Positions 35,777-47,261 of a stretch of 64,000 bases of DNA are shown piece after piece; the stretch's first letter is position 1, and each line of letters starts with the position of its first letter. Under the pieces are notes generated by a model, which saw only the letters and a program-made list of their open reading frames with translations, ran no database searches and was not told where the DNA came from. A program made the position numbers and the translations under genes. Origin of the DNA: Plecoglossus altivelis (Eukaryota > Chordata > Actinopteri > Osmeriformes > Plecoglossidae); contig BROE01000007.1 of assembly GCA_036571765.1 (NCBI GenBank), positions 11,523,264-11,587,263 on the forward strand. Direction: 5' to 3'.

Positions 35777-38700
35777 TGGTGGGGGGGGGTTGTTGTCATG
35801 GCAGCCGATTGTGGGGGTCCTGAGAGGTTGAGGGTGTAAAATTGACACAGCCATGAAAGAGGAGTGTTGATTGTGGGAAACTTGACACATTTCTCAGCTG
35901 TGGAGTGATAAGATAAATGTGTGTGTTTTTATTTATATACATATATTTTTGGTAATTTATGTCTATTATATGTATGTATATATATGTGTGTGTGTGTGTG
36001 TGCTGTTATGTGGGTGTGTTTATGCATGCATTTGGCAAGTGAATAGATGGACAGTCCTGAAGTAGCAGTTAGCGTTGCTGTCTTTCTCTGCTTGCGCCGC
36101 TGTATCCTGTCACCTGGACAGGTATTCCATAGCATCTCCTGCAGAAAGACAAAACAAGCAACTAAATCCCAGTGTGCCATATTCTGGTCACCCTATGTCC
36201 AGGGCATACTGTAGCAAAAAGGACCAAACAGGACCCCAGGGGGGAGATGGAGAAGAGCAGTCAGATAGAGAGTTCTGGTTAAAGGAAGTAGGAGTATGGA
36301 GAAACGTTAACATTCATAGGAAGCAAGGCCAATCCTGGATTTTTGAAATGTTAGGAGATGGTATCTAATTTTGTCTGGATAGATTAGTTTATTTACCCCT
36401 CATCAGTCAGATCTCCTGTTTAATGGCGTGTCCCCTTCCTGTCTCTCTTTGTCTTGACTTTGCAGTTGCTGAAGGCAGCGCTGTCCCGAATTTGCTTGCC
36501 TCTTTGGTGGGACGGAGAGGCACACAGTGCGTCTGGGCGTTGGCGACTAGAGTCCATCCACCTGTATAGAAGGAGTATTACAGTAGTCTGTAATACAGGT
36601 GTAGAGCGAGGGCTAACACACAGTGACAGTTGATGTACGACAGCGGCAGTGCTCACCTGCGCAGGGGAGCTAGCTGGCAGGTGCAGGCCCAGGGGTTGTT
36701 GGAGATGGTAAGGTTGGTTATGGGGGTGAAATCCAGGCTTTTAGGGAGATTCTTGAGCTTGTTGTTGTCCAGGTGCAGAGATTTGATGGCTGTTACTCCG
36801 GTAAAAGCACCCTCGGAGAACTAGGGGAAGAGATTCAGAGAGCAGGAGTTGTTCATAGGTTAACCATCATCAAATATCTGCTTACCATTGTAGTTGCGTA
36901 ACTGCTCCATTTGGTTTGAATCCTTGCATGAATTCATGCAAGGATTCTTGCATGACTGCTTCTGTAAAGATTTTTCTCAAGATTTTCAATTGGAATTAGA
37001 TCTAATCTTACTGTACGTCTACCAGGGGAACAGTTTGTCTAAGCCAGACTAGGGAACCTTTCCCTTTGCTCTAGGATGACTCTGACATGAAAGCCTGTGT
37101 TCATACCTGGTCGATTTCATATGCATCTGCGAAGCTGCTAAAAACCCCACTGAGGTGCAAGGTGAACTGATCTTCTCAGTGTCGAGTTTCGCCTCGATAT
37201 GGAGAGAGAGAGAGTGAGAGAGAGAGAGAGTGAGAGAGAGAGACGAGGGGAAGTCTGGAGGCAGGCATGACTAAGGGGGGTGGGGGGGGGTGGCCTCCGA
37301 GGGCTTCTTATGTAAGTCTTGAAGATATTGGGGCCGTTGAAGCGCCGTTTTGGAAATTTCCACTGCGGAGGGATGAGAGTGCAGAAGTGGAGACTTGTAA
37401 TTTGCAGCAACGGAAGATGGATGACTTCCAACGTGGCCAGGTTGTTTTTGCTCTCTCTTCCTTTCGTCTCCCTCTTCAAGCCGCTCCTTTGCCAGGAAGG
37501 CTTGCAAAGGGCCCAATTGTCCATTCACTTGGGGGCGATGACCAGCTAAAAATACCTCACTTCATGGGCTATGGAACACCCTGGCTCTGTTTACCTGTCT
37601 CCTAACCCCTCCTGACCTGTTTACAGGACCCTCCTTCCGAGGGGAGAAAACTCTCGGGGCTGAAAATAACACTTGTGTAATAATTAGGCTGGGACATGCT
37701 TGGATGTGAGCCAGCAAACAAAAACACACTATAAATACCTACATTAGTCTAGTAAGGAGCTTGACCCCCCCCCCCCCCCCCCCACCCCTACTTTATATCT
37801 GACTCCTCATCTCCTGCTGCTCTCATACACTCCCAGTCAGAGAGGCATGTTATTATATCGTTCCCCCCACTGGTATGTCTCCGTCTCAAGCCCAGGTAGA
37901 CTCACATGTTGGTTTAACATCCAGTGTTGACTAAACCTTGAGTCTGGAAAGGTCTGTTGTGTAGCAAGGTAGCATAGTCGCTTCACTGTGACCGGACTGA
38001 AGCAAAGAGTGGACTTCTCTGCTAAGTGTTCAACCACCTCGTATACTGACCTGAGCCACACAGAAGATGCTTAGCCAAGCCTTGCAAGACCTTCCCATAG
38101 TAGCGTGTCTCTGAGTTAGCATGTCGAAGGTTAGATTTCAATCAACCTTAACTGTGATGTGCGATGACTGGAGGCAAGTTATGTCACACAGCTCTGTCAC
38201 GTTGCTTGGAAATCCCAGTTAGAGAAACACCTGGCTATAGCATGACAGATATGTTGTCAGGGTGGAGATGGGATCAATGATTTATAGTCAGCGTGTTCTT
38301 CTGTCATAGACGGTGCATCAACTGCTGCTGCGTTTGAATGCTGTACAGGCAATTGCACTTTCAGTAAATTGGTTCTGCAAAAATGCTGTTTAGACCTACA
38401 CATTCGTCAAGCTCTAAAACCAAAGATAAAATCATACTGACTTAAAGCTCAGGAATGTTTTGTTAACAGATTGCCAAAAAAGACAGCAAGAAAGAGAGAC
38501 ATCCTGCTGGGTGACCACATGTGCATCCTGAATCCTGCTGGAAAGCACATGTGACCTGCTTACTTCCCATATCCAAGCAAGGGTAGAAACATTCACCCCA
38601 AGGATCCCATTACAGGGAGACAGATGGAGAGCACAAGCGAACTATAGCAAACATACGATAGCCTCAGTATTCTGCCTTTCATAAAATCGACATGGTCAGC

Positions 38701-41700
38701 CTTCATATGATGAATAATCCGAATCTCCCATGATGCTTCCTGTTAGAACAAGTCCTTAGGGTACTGGAACACAGATAGGAGAGCAGGGAAATGACTGTTG
38801 GCTCCTGAGGGAGTTGGCTGGCAGTTAGCCTTGCATTTAAAAAAGCTGATGAAATATGGTCAAGATGAGCTAGCCAGAACCAAAACAAACAAACAACTCC
38901 CTCCTTTTCATAGGATGGCCAGGAATATTAGGAAAAGTATACAAATCTACAGGTTTTAGGAGTATTTGATGTAGCGCTGCTCTTAATGAGGTGTTTGTGC
39001 AGTCAAATGAAACGTAATTTGCCTTAACGGATGGAAGAAAATAAATGTAATACTGGAAACACTTACAAACATTGCTCTCACTTCATGTTGACTACATCAG
39101 CCTAGTGCCCAGTGCCCTGTCTTAAGTAGTCCAACCAAGGGGGCTTTTTGCGATCCGATATTTTCAACCCTCTGACTGAACCGTTCGATTGAATCAAAGA
39201 CTCACCTTCTCCAAGCCCATGTTGTCCAAATTCAGCATTTCCATGTAGCGTCCAAAGCTCTGGAACGCATTGTCAGGGATGCTACGGAGGGGATTCCTAG
39301 CCAGGGTGAGCTCTTCCACCACTCGGAGCTTGCTCATGGCAGCAGAGGGGTACGTGGACAGCTTGTTCCCATCCAGGTGGAGGATGGCCAGGTTCTCCAC
39401 ATCGTCCAGAGAGCCTGGCTGCAGCGAGCTCAGCTCGTTCCCGCTCATGTGCAGCCAGCGCAGATCCTTGGCTCCGGTGAAGGTCCCCGGACGCAGGTCA
39501 CGCAGCTTGTTGTCGTTCAGTTGCAGAATGAAGAGGTTTATCATGGGGGAAAAGATGGCCTTGGGGAGGTCGCTGATGCGGTTGCCATCCAAGTAGAGAT
39601 AGGTGAGCTCACTGAGGTCCTCGAAGGCACCTGGCTTGATGTTGCCGATCTCGTTGTTGGACAGGTACAGGTAGATCAGCTTCTTGAGCCCTTTGAAAGC
39701 CTGGCCTCCGATCTCTCGGATCTGGCAGTGCTGCAGGTGCAGGGAGATGAGCCCCTTCATGTCGCTGAAAGAGCCCATGGGAAGGCTGCCCAGGTTGTTC
39801 CTCTGGAGGTTCAGCAGCCGCGTAGCCTCAGACACGCGTGGGATCTTCTTCAGCCCCACGTTGTCGCAGATGACGTGCTGCAGGTCCCCGTGGCAGTGGC
39901 ACTGGCTGGGGCACTGGCTCGGAGCGGCCCGAACTGCCGGGTGCAGGACCAGGAGACAGGTCCACACCAACAGGAAGTTCACGCACCACATAGTGACACC
40001 TCTGGTGTAGACGTGCAGGTTCGTCTGTCCACTTGCCCCTTCTCTCTCTCTGGCGGTCTTCTGTTTCCTGAGACGCTTTCTGCACTGCTGATTAAACGCT
40101 CCCTGCAAAAGGCTGCCTGAGGGGAAAAGAGACCTGGAGGATTTCGGAGAGGGAAGAGGAGAGGTGTGTTTGAGTGAGGGGGAAACTCTACGACTGAGAG
40201 AAAAGGTGGGCAGTGCAGAGAGATTCACTCTGGGCTTGGAGAGGAGGGCGGCAGTCAACAGAACACAGCACTATTTATAATATTTATTTGAGGAAAAAAA
40301 CTGAGGACTCGCCATGGTGTTACGTGGAAAGGTCTGCAAGAGGAAGTCAAGTGTCAGGGTAGAGGTTAACCCTGCACACGCAGGACAGACTGGAACGACT
40401 ATCTGTACGGTGGCTTCGAACAACATTTCGAAAATAACTTTTATTATAAATACTTTCTGACATTTTTGGCATTTTATTTTATTAAGCTTGGATCAACTTG
40501 ATGAATGGAGCGAATGCTGCTTTTTTGAAAACAAACTTATCTTGTATCCTTAATCAAGTCCCGACTCAATCTTGGACTATCTTGTTTTGAAACCATAATA
40601 AATCCAATGTTCTAGAAGGTTTAATGGGATCCTGGCTTCCAATCATCATTGGAGTAGTTTCTGAAAATGCACCTGTGTGGAGACTTGGTTCAGGCCCTAA
40701 GAGGTTAAGATGGTGATTGTATTTCAGTCTGCGGTCGAAGGCAATGGAGCCACTCCTGTGCGGCTGTTTTATAACCCATAATGGTCCCCAGATGCTTGGT
40801 AAAAAATGATACTTTCTTTCCAAGTCACAACAATTGGACGCAACCCTCCTTTTCCTCCAAAGGAATTCAAAAGCAGAAGTCCATCACTGCTCATATATTT
40901 TCCTTTATTTAAAAATAAACAAAGCTGTTCATTATCTGCTGTCTACCCTTTTCTTTCGAGGTGATAGAGCTAGCTAGGTAGGTAACGTAGGTGCGCCTGA
41001 CTTCAGGTTCAGCAGATGGGCTTGTCGTAAGCAAGCCACATTTTTCACATTTAGGAGTGATGTAGTGTGTGTCTATCGAGAAGGGTTTCAACCAACCAGG
41101 TGTTTGTGAGACCGAAGCTAAAGTCTGTCGTTCAAATAATGCAAACAGAATACAGGCGCAAGAGTCAGGCGGTGAAGAGGGAGAGAGAGTCTAATTCATT
41201 CCACTGCTTCGCTCAGGTCCTTGGACGCCTCAGCCTTAGGTTGGTGCGTTTATGAGTCTGATAGATACTCTCATGATAGTCGGAATCTAGAGTTTACTCA
41301 AGAAATTTAACGTTTTATTGGGAATGTCTTTTTGCTAGCTTTCCATTTGAACATACTCACCATGCTTGAACTTCTCCTGCGATGCCCTTTTGGGCCAGTC
41401 ATGACTTTATGACCCTCCTCCTCACCCGTACGCTGCAACTGCACTCTGGCCAGGGGAGAGACGGGTACATATCCCCTCTAAAAGAGAGGTTTTCATGTTA
41501 ACAGAGGAGTATTATGGTTATTCGTCCAGCTGCCAAGAAGTGTCCTTCGTCAAAAAGCTCCAAGTACATCACAAGGTGTTTCATAAGCCTTCTGAGAGAG
41601 AACCAAGCCACCGTGCTTGAAGTATGATCTTCGTCAGCAAGATTTGTTTTTTTGTTTTTTGAGCTTGTAAAGACCCGCTATGTTCGCTCCAGTTAGCCAC

Positions 41701-43351
41701 AGGTGTGAATATGCTCAGCAGGAAAGCACTGTCCCACAGGTGTGCTAGTTATCAGGGGGGCACCACATACCTCACTGAGCTCCCAGGCCCAGGTTTGGTC
41801 TCGGACTTGCTGATTCAGCTGGGTGGGTTGTGTGAAGACCAGCTGGAAGTCCAACTCTGACATGGAGCGTTTTGCTCATGCGGGAATCTTCTCCATGCCT
41901 TGTCAGCGTGACCTCCGATGAGATTACATCTCATCTGTTGACCTTCGCAAATGTTTATGGATGAATTGTTGTGATGGTGGTTGAGGCTCATACTATGCGT
42001 GTTCTTTTTACACTACAGATTGGCTATGGAACTACTGAAAATAGCCCAGTAACGTTCTGCGGGTTCCCAATAGACAACACAGAAAGGAAGACTGAGACTG
42101 TCGGATGCATCACTAGCCACATCGAGGTAATTCTTAAACATGCATAACTGACATTGGAATCGCACAGCATTTTTCTTCTTGACCGATCGAGCTCTTCCTC
42201 CGTAGGCCAAGGTGGTAGACCCTGTCACTCGACAGGTCGTGCCCCTTGGGAAGCAAGGAGAGCTGATGATTAGAGGCTATTGCGTGATGCTGAACTACTG
42301 GGATGATGTCACTAAAACGAACGAGTGCATCACTCCAGACCGTTGGTACATGACTGGGTGAGTAGATCATGTGGTACAGTAAACATCACATCAGACTGTT
42401 GCGATGCTTAAAGTTTTCTACATCTGTATAAAGTCACCTATTAATTCCCCCATATTTAGTAAATGCACTTGTGGTAGTGCACATGCTATATTGTGAAAAG
42501 CTTTGCCCGTCTGTCACAGCGACATTGCCAGCCTTGACGGCTACGGCTACTGCCGCATCGAGGGCCGAATCAAAGACATGATCATCCGGGGAGGGGAGAA
42601 TATCTACCCTGCGGAAGTTGAGCAGTTCCTGCACACTCATCCGAAGATCCAAGAGGCACAGGTACACTGCTAGTCTAGACCCGTATGTAGACCTGTTTTA
42701 AATAAAGCACACGTATCTGGACTCTGATCTGTTGCTACAAAGCACAAATATGTTAAGAATTAGATCAATATCCCTCCCAGGTTATTGGAGTAAAGGATGA
42801 ACGTATGGGAGAGGAGCTGTGTGCCTGTATCAAGCTGAAAGAAGGACAAGACTGCAGTGCAGAGGAAATCAAAGCTTACTGCCAGGGCAAAGTAAGACTA
42901 TTGATTTACTGTAGCGTACTTTCAATGGCACAAAAATATGGAAAGTGTGATATCATGGTGAATGCGTAACAGCAGTCCTGTCATGTGTCTTTCTCTGTTC
43001 AGATTTCCCATTTCAAGATCCCACGCTATGTGACATTTGTGAAAAGCTACCCTCTCACTGTTTCAGGAAAGGTAAGTTTGAAGCTAAACTTATTTAAAGA
43101 TATACTTGGGCACAATGTCGCCACATGGGAAGGTTTTCAGAAGAGAATTTATGAAAGGTTTCTTTTTTTGCCAATGATTTAAAAAAACTAGCAGAAGTTG
43201 CAAGCTTGTGACTAAAGACTAGGTACTTCCTCCTGTTCCTCCTTCCCTTGTTCTCCTCGGTATACCTTTAGAGGCCAGTTTTGAGCTTGACTTTAGTAGG
43301 CCAACCCTGATTGTCCCCAGACAGGAGGAAATGAAGGAGCCATTAACCAGT

Positions 43352-43403
<52 letters not shown>

Positions 43404-43566
43404 CTGTACCGTTAAGAAACGCAGCTGCTGTCTGGTTGATTAGAGAAACCACTCCTGATGTTAACCACTCTACACACTAAACCCTTTGTTTGTCTCTTCC
43501 CTGTCCATGGTTCAGATTCAGAAGAACAAGCTGCGCGAGCAGACAGAAAAGTTACTGGGACTGTAA
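31145..43566 (+). CDS. acsf2: ACSF2: mitochondrial medium-chain acyl-CoA synthetase (16 exons, 598 aa)
   Basis: ANL-superfamily enzyme that activates fatty acids to acyl-AMP and then acyl-CoA in mitochondria. Exons: 31145-31230, 31979-32174, 32710-32838, 32945-32998, 33178-33296, 33459-33621, 33744-33839, 33942-34093, 34220-34311, 34440-34516, 42019-42126, 42206-42357, 42520-42661, 42781-42891, 43003-43071 and 43516-43566. All phases agree. Exon 1 gives a basic, Ser/Arg-rich, acid-free N-terminus (MLSRIFFGSQSLRSNVFR) typical of a mitochondrial presequence. Motifs: the AMP-binding P-loop TSGTTGSPKG (248-257, split by an intron), YGTTENSP (391-398), RYxTGD-type WYMTGDIA, RSKD-type GRIKDMIIRGGENIYPAE, and C-terminal SGKIQKNK with the expected catalytic lysine near 582. 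The frame is open upstream of 31145, but this ATG best fits the targeting peptide. The 7.5 kb intron 10 hosts chad on the other strand. Two AATAAA signals follow (43963, 44157). Confidence 0.93.
31661..31788. repeat. 36-bp inverted repeat (one mismatch) in acsf2 intron 1
   Basis: Left arm 31661-31696 and right arm 31753-31788 are reverse complements with a single mismatch, separated by 56 bases. The loop itself contains short complementary pieces (TTTTCCA and TGGAAAA). A (TA)n run follows directly. It could be a foldback element or a hairpin-forming intronic RNA; no terminal duplication was confirmed. Confidence 0.9.
35718..35775. repeat. (GT)n microsatellite
   Basis: Nearly pure GT run of about 28 units in acsf2 intron 10. 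A shorter TG run follows near 35985-36002. Confidence 0.95.
36420..39991 (-). CDS. chad: chondroadherin, leucine-rich-repeat matrix protein (3 exons, 363 aa)
   Basis: Secreted small leucine-rich-repeat protein of cartilage matrix that binds collagen and integrin. Coding exons are 39206-39991, 36657-36820 and 36420-36561, with GT/AG junctions and matching phase. The chosen ATG (39989-39991) opens a clear signal peptide (CVNFLLVWTCLLVLHPAV). It is followed by the LRR N-cap CPSQCHCHGDLQHVICDNVG, then consecutive LRRs such as LIYLYLSNNEIGNI, LTYLYLDGNRISDL and LFILQLNDNKLRDL. Exon 2 carries the last repeats and the C-cap NNPWACTCQL. Exon 3 ends in a basic tail (KVKTKRDRKGTRH) like that of mammalian CHAD. 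Length 363 versus 359 in human. The frame stays open upstream to a Met at 40258, but that extension lacks a signal peptide and an acceptor-like site occurs near 40102, so it is probably UTR. It lies entirely within acsf2 intron 10, antisense. Confidence 0.92.
36918..36947. repeat. perfect 30-bp palindrome
   Basis: Centred on GAATTC; both 15-base halves (GAATCCTTGCATGAA and its reverse complement) match without error. It lies in the intron between chad exons 1 and 2, so it is also inside acsf2 intron 10. Confidence 0.95.
37201..37244. repeat. (GA)n microsatellite
   Basis: Interrupted GA repeat in the chad/acsf2 intron. Confidence 0.9.
37765..37783. repeat. poly-C tract (19 C)
   Basis: Homopolymer run in the chad/acsf2 intron. 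Length in the assembly may be unreliable. Confidence 0.9.
43355..43401. repeat. (CA)n microsatellite
   Basis: About 23 CA units in the last acsf2 intron. Confidence 0.95.
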
Positions 43567-45062
43567 GCGAAAGAATGTAGTGGGGCAAAATATGTGGATT
43601 GCAGCTAAGATATCCAGCCTGTGTTTTTTGGTGTATTGTAAAACTCCTTTACCAGATCAAAGCACAGGCACAAAGTATAGATGTTGAGTGCCATGTCAAA
43701 TGTTCCACTAGATGTTCTACACAATATTTAAGGTGTTTATATACTATCCGGCCTTGAATGATAGAAATTAGTAGCTTAAATGTCGATCGGGCAATGATGC
43801 GGTGAATGTTGATCAGTTCAATATGCTATGTTTAAGGTCTACGTACTCAACTTGTTAGAGCAAATCAACCCTGTTTACAACTTCTACTTAACCCCTGTGC
43901 TCTCTTCACATTCTGCAACTCCCTCTGTCCCAAGGGTCAAAAAGGCCCCACTTCAAACCTGAAATAAATGCGGTTCCTTAAATTTTTACCCTGTTGGGCA
44001 CTCATATGTGCAGCCATGATGCACCTGAATCAGAAAGATAAAGTTTCATCTGAGCTCAATCAAGCACATCTAAATGCCTCATTGTGTGCGTTAAACATAG
44101 TTTCGGGCCATTCTGACCCCTGAAGAGCGCTCAATGGTTAAGTACATCTATTCTTGAATAAAATGTGGCTTTTATATTATTGACCATGAAACCTTTGTTT
44201 CCTTTTCAATACTAAAATAAACACCGTCTCTCTGTTGAAACCAGCTGTAAGCGCGTCTGTTTTGATCAGGTGGCAGATGCCGTTTTCCTCCTGATCTCTG
44301 TGGCAGGTGGATGTCCAGCACGCCTTCGGAACGCTACATGCGCACACATGCATGAGGACTCACAGCTGTGCAAAGTTTCCTTTTAAGGTCCGGCCAGGAC
44401 ATGTGCACTGCACGTGGTGCTTAGCTGAAGCAGGCAGGCTTTCAGATCTGGACCTGAGGCACATTCAACAGAACTGAGGAGTGCTATCACACTTGTTTGC
44501 AAGGAATGCACCGATGAATAAAGATGATTGTTTAGTGAATGTATAAAAAGGGAAAGGAAAATTACAATTCACATATTTCACGAGGGAATATTTGCTTTAC
44601 TAAATGTATTAACAGCTTATGTCCGCGAGTATTATGAAATAGATCAATCAACCACCGGTAGTTCTCACCTTTAAAACTAGGTTTGGTAATCAGCCAAATG
44701 CATAGCAGACATTATACACAGCAGTCATCCATCAACCTGTCCTTGACCGACCGAAGAAGGGCCATCATCTCCCTCATGTGGCAGTGACGTGTTGTAGCAA
44801 TGTACACCTCGTTCAAGCGCAGTCACTACTAAGAACACTGCAGCCAATACAACGAAATGAACTGGGTCGTTCTGTTTTCTGCCAAACCATCCTCATGGAG
44901 TCCCAGGCGGTGTAATCCTGAGCATGAGTCCAGTCAATCTCAGAGAGTATACAGTCTGTCCATCAGATATCCAGTCTAATAGGACCACCTGTGGTCCTCT
45001 GTGTCCATCAGTCCATCAGATATCCAGTCTAATAGGGCCACCTGCGGTCCTCTCTGTCCATA
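43567..45062. other. convergent 3' regions of acsf2 and armc7
   Basis: AATAAA signals on the plus strand at 43963-43968 and 44157-44162 probably end acsf2. The stretch 44200-45062 shows no coding exon and presumably contains the armc7 3' UTR, including the 53-bp duplication next to its stop. Confidence 0.5.
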
Positions 45063-45063
45063 C
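44958..45063. repeat. two-copy 53-bp tandem duplication next to the armc7 stop
   Basis: A unit starting GTCCATCAGATATCCAG begins at 44958 and again at 45011, with a handful of substitutions. The second copy ends at the armc7 stop codon, so the duplication is in the 3' UTR. Confidence 0.9.
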
Positions 45064-45919
45064 TAATCCTTAGGCAGAGGGATCCCCAGAGTGGTCTGAT
45101 GGTGGCCCTGCAGTCGTTCCTCTGCCCTGGCCACCTGCTGCTCCGTGCAGTAGTCCTGAACAAACACGGACGCCAGGTTGCGCAAGCGGGGGCTGTGGGA
45201 GAGGGAGAAGCGCAGCATGCACTGTACCACCGTGGAGTCTGTGGTGAGAGAGCGGGAGGCCGCCGTGGTGAGATTCATGAGTGTGGAGATGGCCGACAGT
45301 ACTGTCTCCTCTCGCCGGCTGGACAGGCAGCTGGTTACCAAGGCGATGCCGTCACTCTGCAGGATCTGGTCTCGACACTCAGGGTCCATACTCAAGTTAC
45401 ACAGCCCTCCTGAAAGAAAAGAGTCAAGTGCAGTTTAAGATGAATTTGCATCTTTCTGTTGAGTGGGAGGGGTTTTCCAGCACCTTGGTCTACTGCATCT
45501 GATCGGTGTGCACAATACGTACCCATCCCAAATTCTACAAAGTTCTCATTATCTTCTGTTAGCATGTCCAAGAAGAGGTCCATCACTTGAAGCGTTCGTA
45601 GGTCCACCATGTTTCTGGGGTCGTACGCAAAATTGGCCAAATTCGCCAGTACTTGCTCTTTGGCCTCTAAACGATAGTGATCGATAGATCAACGTTAGTG
45701 CAGGTAGATCAGCCCATGCAGTTCACAAACATGCTAAGTATTTTACATTCATTTATCTTAAGTATCAACCAAGATCACAATCAAATGTCGTTACTGCATG
45801 TTTTTTATATAGAATTATTGCATCCCACCTTCGCTGTCTGTGTCCTGAAATTCGGTAACGAGTGACTGTAAGTATTCAAAACGATCAGATCCTGTCGAAC
45901 TTCCCGGCTTCCCTGACAT
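45063..45919 (-). CDS. armc7: armadillo repeat-containing protein 7 (3 exons, 193 aa)
   Basis: Small armadillo-repeat protein; the family is reported around the spliceosome, but its job is not well established. Exons are 45829-45919, 45523-45666 and 45063-45409, with continuous phase and GT/AG junctions. The N-terminus reads RFEYLQSLVTEFQDTDSE, then AKEQVLANLANFAYDPRN, LQVMDLFLDMLTEDNENFVEFGMGGLCNLS, IALVTSCLSSRREETVLSAI and VVQCMLRFSLSHSPRLRNLASVFVQDYC, ending LGIPLPKD. These blocks follow the ARMC7 order closely, and length (193) is close to human. Its linkage with kctd2 and slc16a5 mirrors human 17q25, although here a TAP2-like gene and acsf2/chad are inserted between. It is divergent from the small membrane protein gene. 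Confidence 0.93.
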
Positions 45920-46552
45920 CGTTTATTTGACTGGTAGAAAGAGACAATCAGCAACAGCTACTAAACATCTTGGAAACACAATACTCCTCAAACCACATAA
46001 ATCGCTACTCTATATGTCTAATTTCAAAACATTTGTGTCTTTTTCTTCGCTTTCGTGTGTGATACCTGATTATAATCACTTTTATTTGACGCTTGTTTAC
46101 CCAGTCACTGAGGCTACCATGGCGCTACCTGCTATGAGTCCGTCGACTAAATCTCTCCCCACAAACATGACGATGTATTTAAATGTTCCACAATAGAGGT
46201 ATCTACATTGCAAGAGCATTTTGGATAGTAAATATCGTTTAACTTTGCTGATACATATATCGCAAGAATTATGCAACACTCACATATAATGTAAATAGTA
46301 TGTTTAACTAAATGCAAGTTAAACACCCTTGAGAATTTGTTTTGTAATGAAGGTGGCGGAAGTACATGATACGTGAGTTTTCGCACGCTTAGATGGCGAT
46401 GTCAGAGAGAGGGTCGTTGAATACTTTTGGAGGTGTGTGAACAGCCAGTCTATCAACATAATAGTACTATGGTAATAATTTGCCAGAAGACCCTTGACAG
46501 TTAGCTAATCCTACGCGTCGTCCTATATTTGGACAGCTAACTGGTGCCCACC
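45920..46552. promoter_or_regulatory. divergent upstream region, armc7 / small membrane protein gene
   Basis: 633 bases separate the two ATGs on opposite strands. Both leaders and promoters should lie here. No TATA box or specific motif is claimed, and no coding exon was recognised. Confidence 0.45.
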
Positions 46553-47261
46553 ATGAAACAACACCAATTGTCCACTGCAAAGCGCCTTACCAAACCAATT
46601 TTGTTTGGAACGTTAATCGTGGGACTTGCTACTGCTTTCTTCAACAGGTACACTTTTTCTTTGTATATTTTAATGACACATTTGAAAATCGCTATTTTAA
46701 CTGTTTACGATGGCATAATCTATTCTCGCATAACCCGTGATTTAATCATTAACCTTGACCAGCGTCTCTTACATTCCCCATAACTAAACAAAAATGCGAG
46801 TATACATAACTATTGAATACGCTACAGTACATACACTGAATTTCGGACTTATTAAGTTCCACATAACAAAAATGCATATCAGGCCCAGGCCCAAAACAGT
46901 TAACATCCCATCTAGTTCCACCAGAGATGGCAAAGGTACACACCCTTTACTCAAGTAGAAGTACTCATATTTCATAATTGTCAAGAAGTAGAAAGTACAG
47001 TCGTTTGTGTAGTGAAAGTAAAAAGTTCTGATACCAGAAATCTATTTTTAAGTACGGTAACAGTATTTCCCACGTGAGAAAACGGATTGCAACAGTGACA
47101 TTTTCTATTCTCACTGTGCTTCCCCCAGACACCTGTTCTTTGAGGACATTGCAGAGATCCGGGCCCAGGAACGAGCTCGTAATGAAGCCAAACTGATGGA
47201 GATCTTGGAGAGAAGACACAGGCAGATGGAGGAGCTAGCTGACAAGAAAGGAGGCATGTGA
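46553..47261 (+). CDS. unrecognised 75-residue single-pass membrane protein (2 exons)
   Basis: Not recognised as a named family. Exon 1 (46553-46647) starts in a strong context (CCCACCATGA). It encodes a short basic N-terminus followed by one hydrophobic segment at about residues 14-30 (KPILFGTLIVGLATAFF). Exon 2 (47129-47261) encodes a highly charged, probably helical or coiled-coil stretch (FFEDIAEIRAQERARNEAKL, then MEILERRHRQMEELADKKGG) and a stop. The junction AACAG/gtacac to ccccag/ACACC keeps frame. A polyA signal at 47636-47641 completes a plausible compact gene. A basic N-terminus, single membrane span and charged tail resemble small mitochondrial inner-membrane assembly factors, but that is inference only. 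Confidence 0.72.

Larger units (their letters stand above)
34517..42018. other. acsf2 intron 10 containing the nested chad gene
   Basis: By far the largest acsf2 intron. Besides chad (36420-39991, minus), it holds several microsatellites and a perfect 30-bp palindrome. No other supported coding exon was seen in 34517-36400 or 40110-42018. Confidence 0.8.

Noticed and set aside
39377..40120. 247-codon plus-strand open frame opposite chad exon 1
   Set aside because: It is the antisense shadow of a GC-rich, leucine-rich-repeat coding exon, with no homology.
39992..40258. N-terminal extension of chad from an upstream in-frame Met at 40258
   Set aside because: It would bury the signal peptide. 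The extension is low-complexity and basic, and an acceptor-like site near 40102 suggests UTR.
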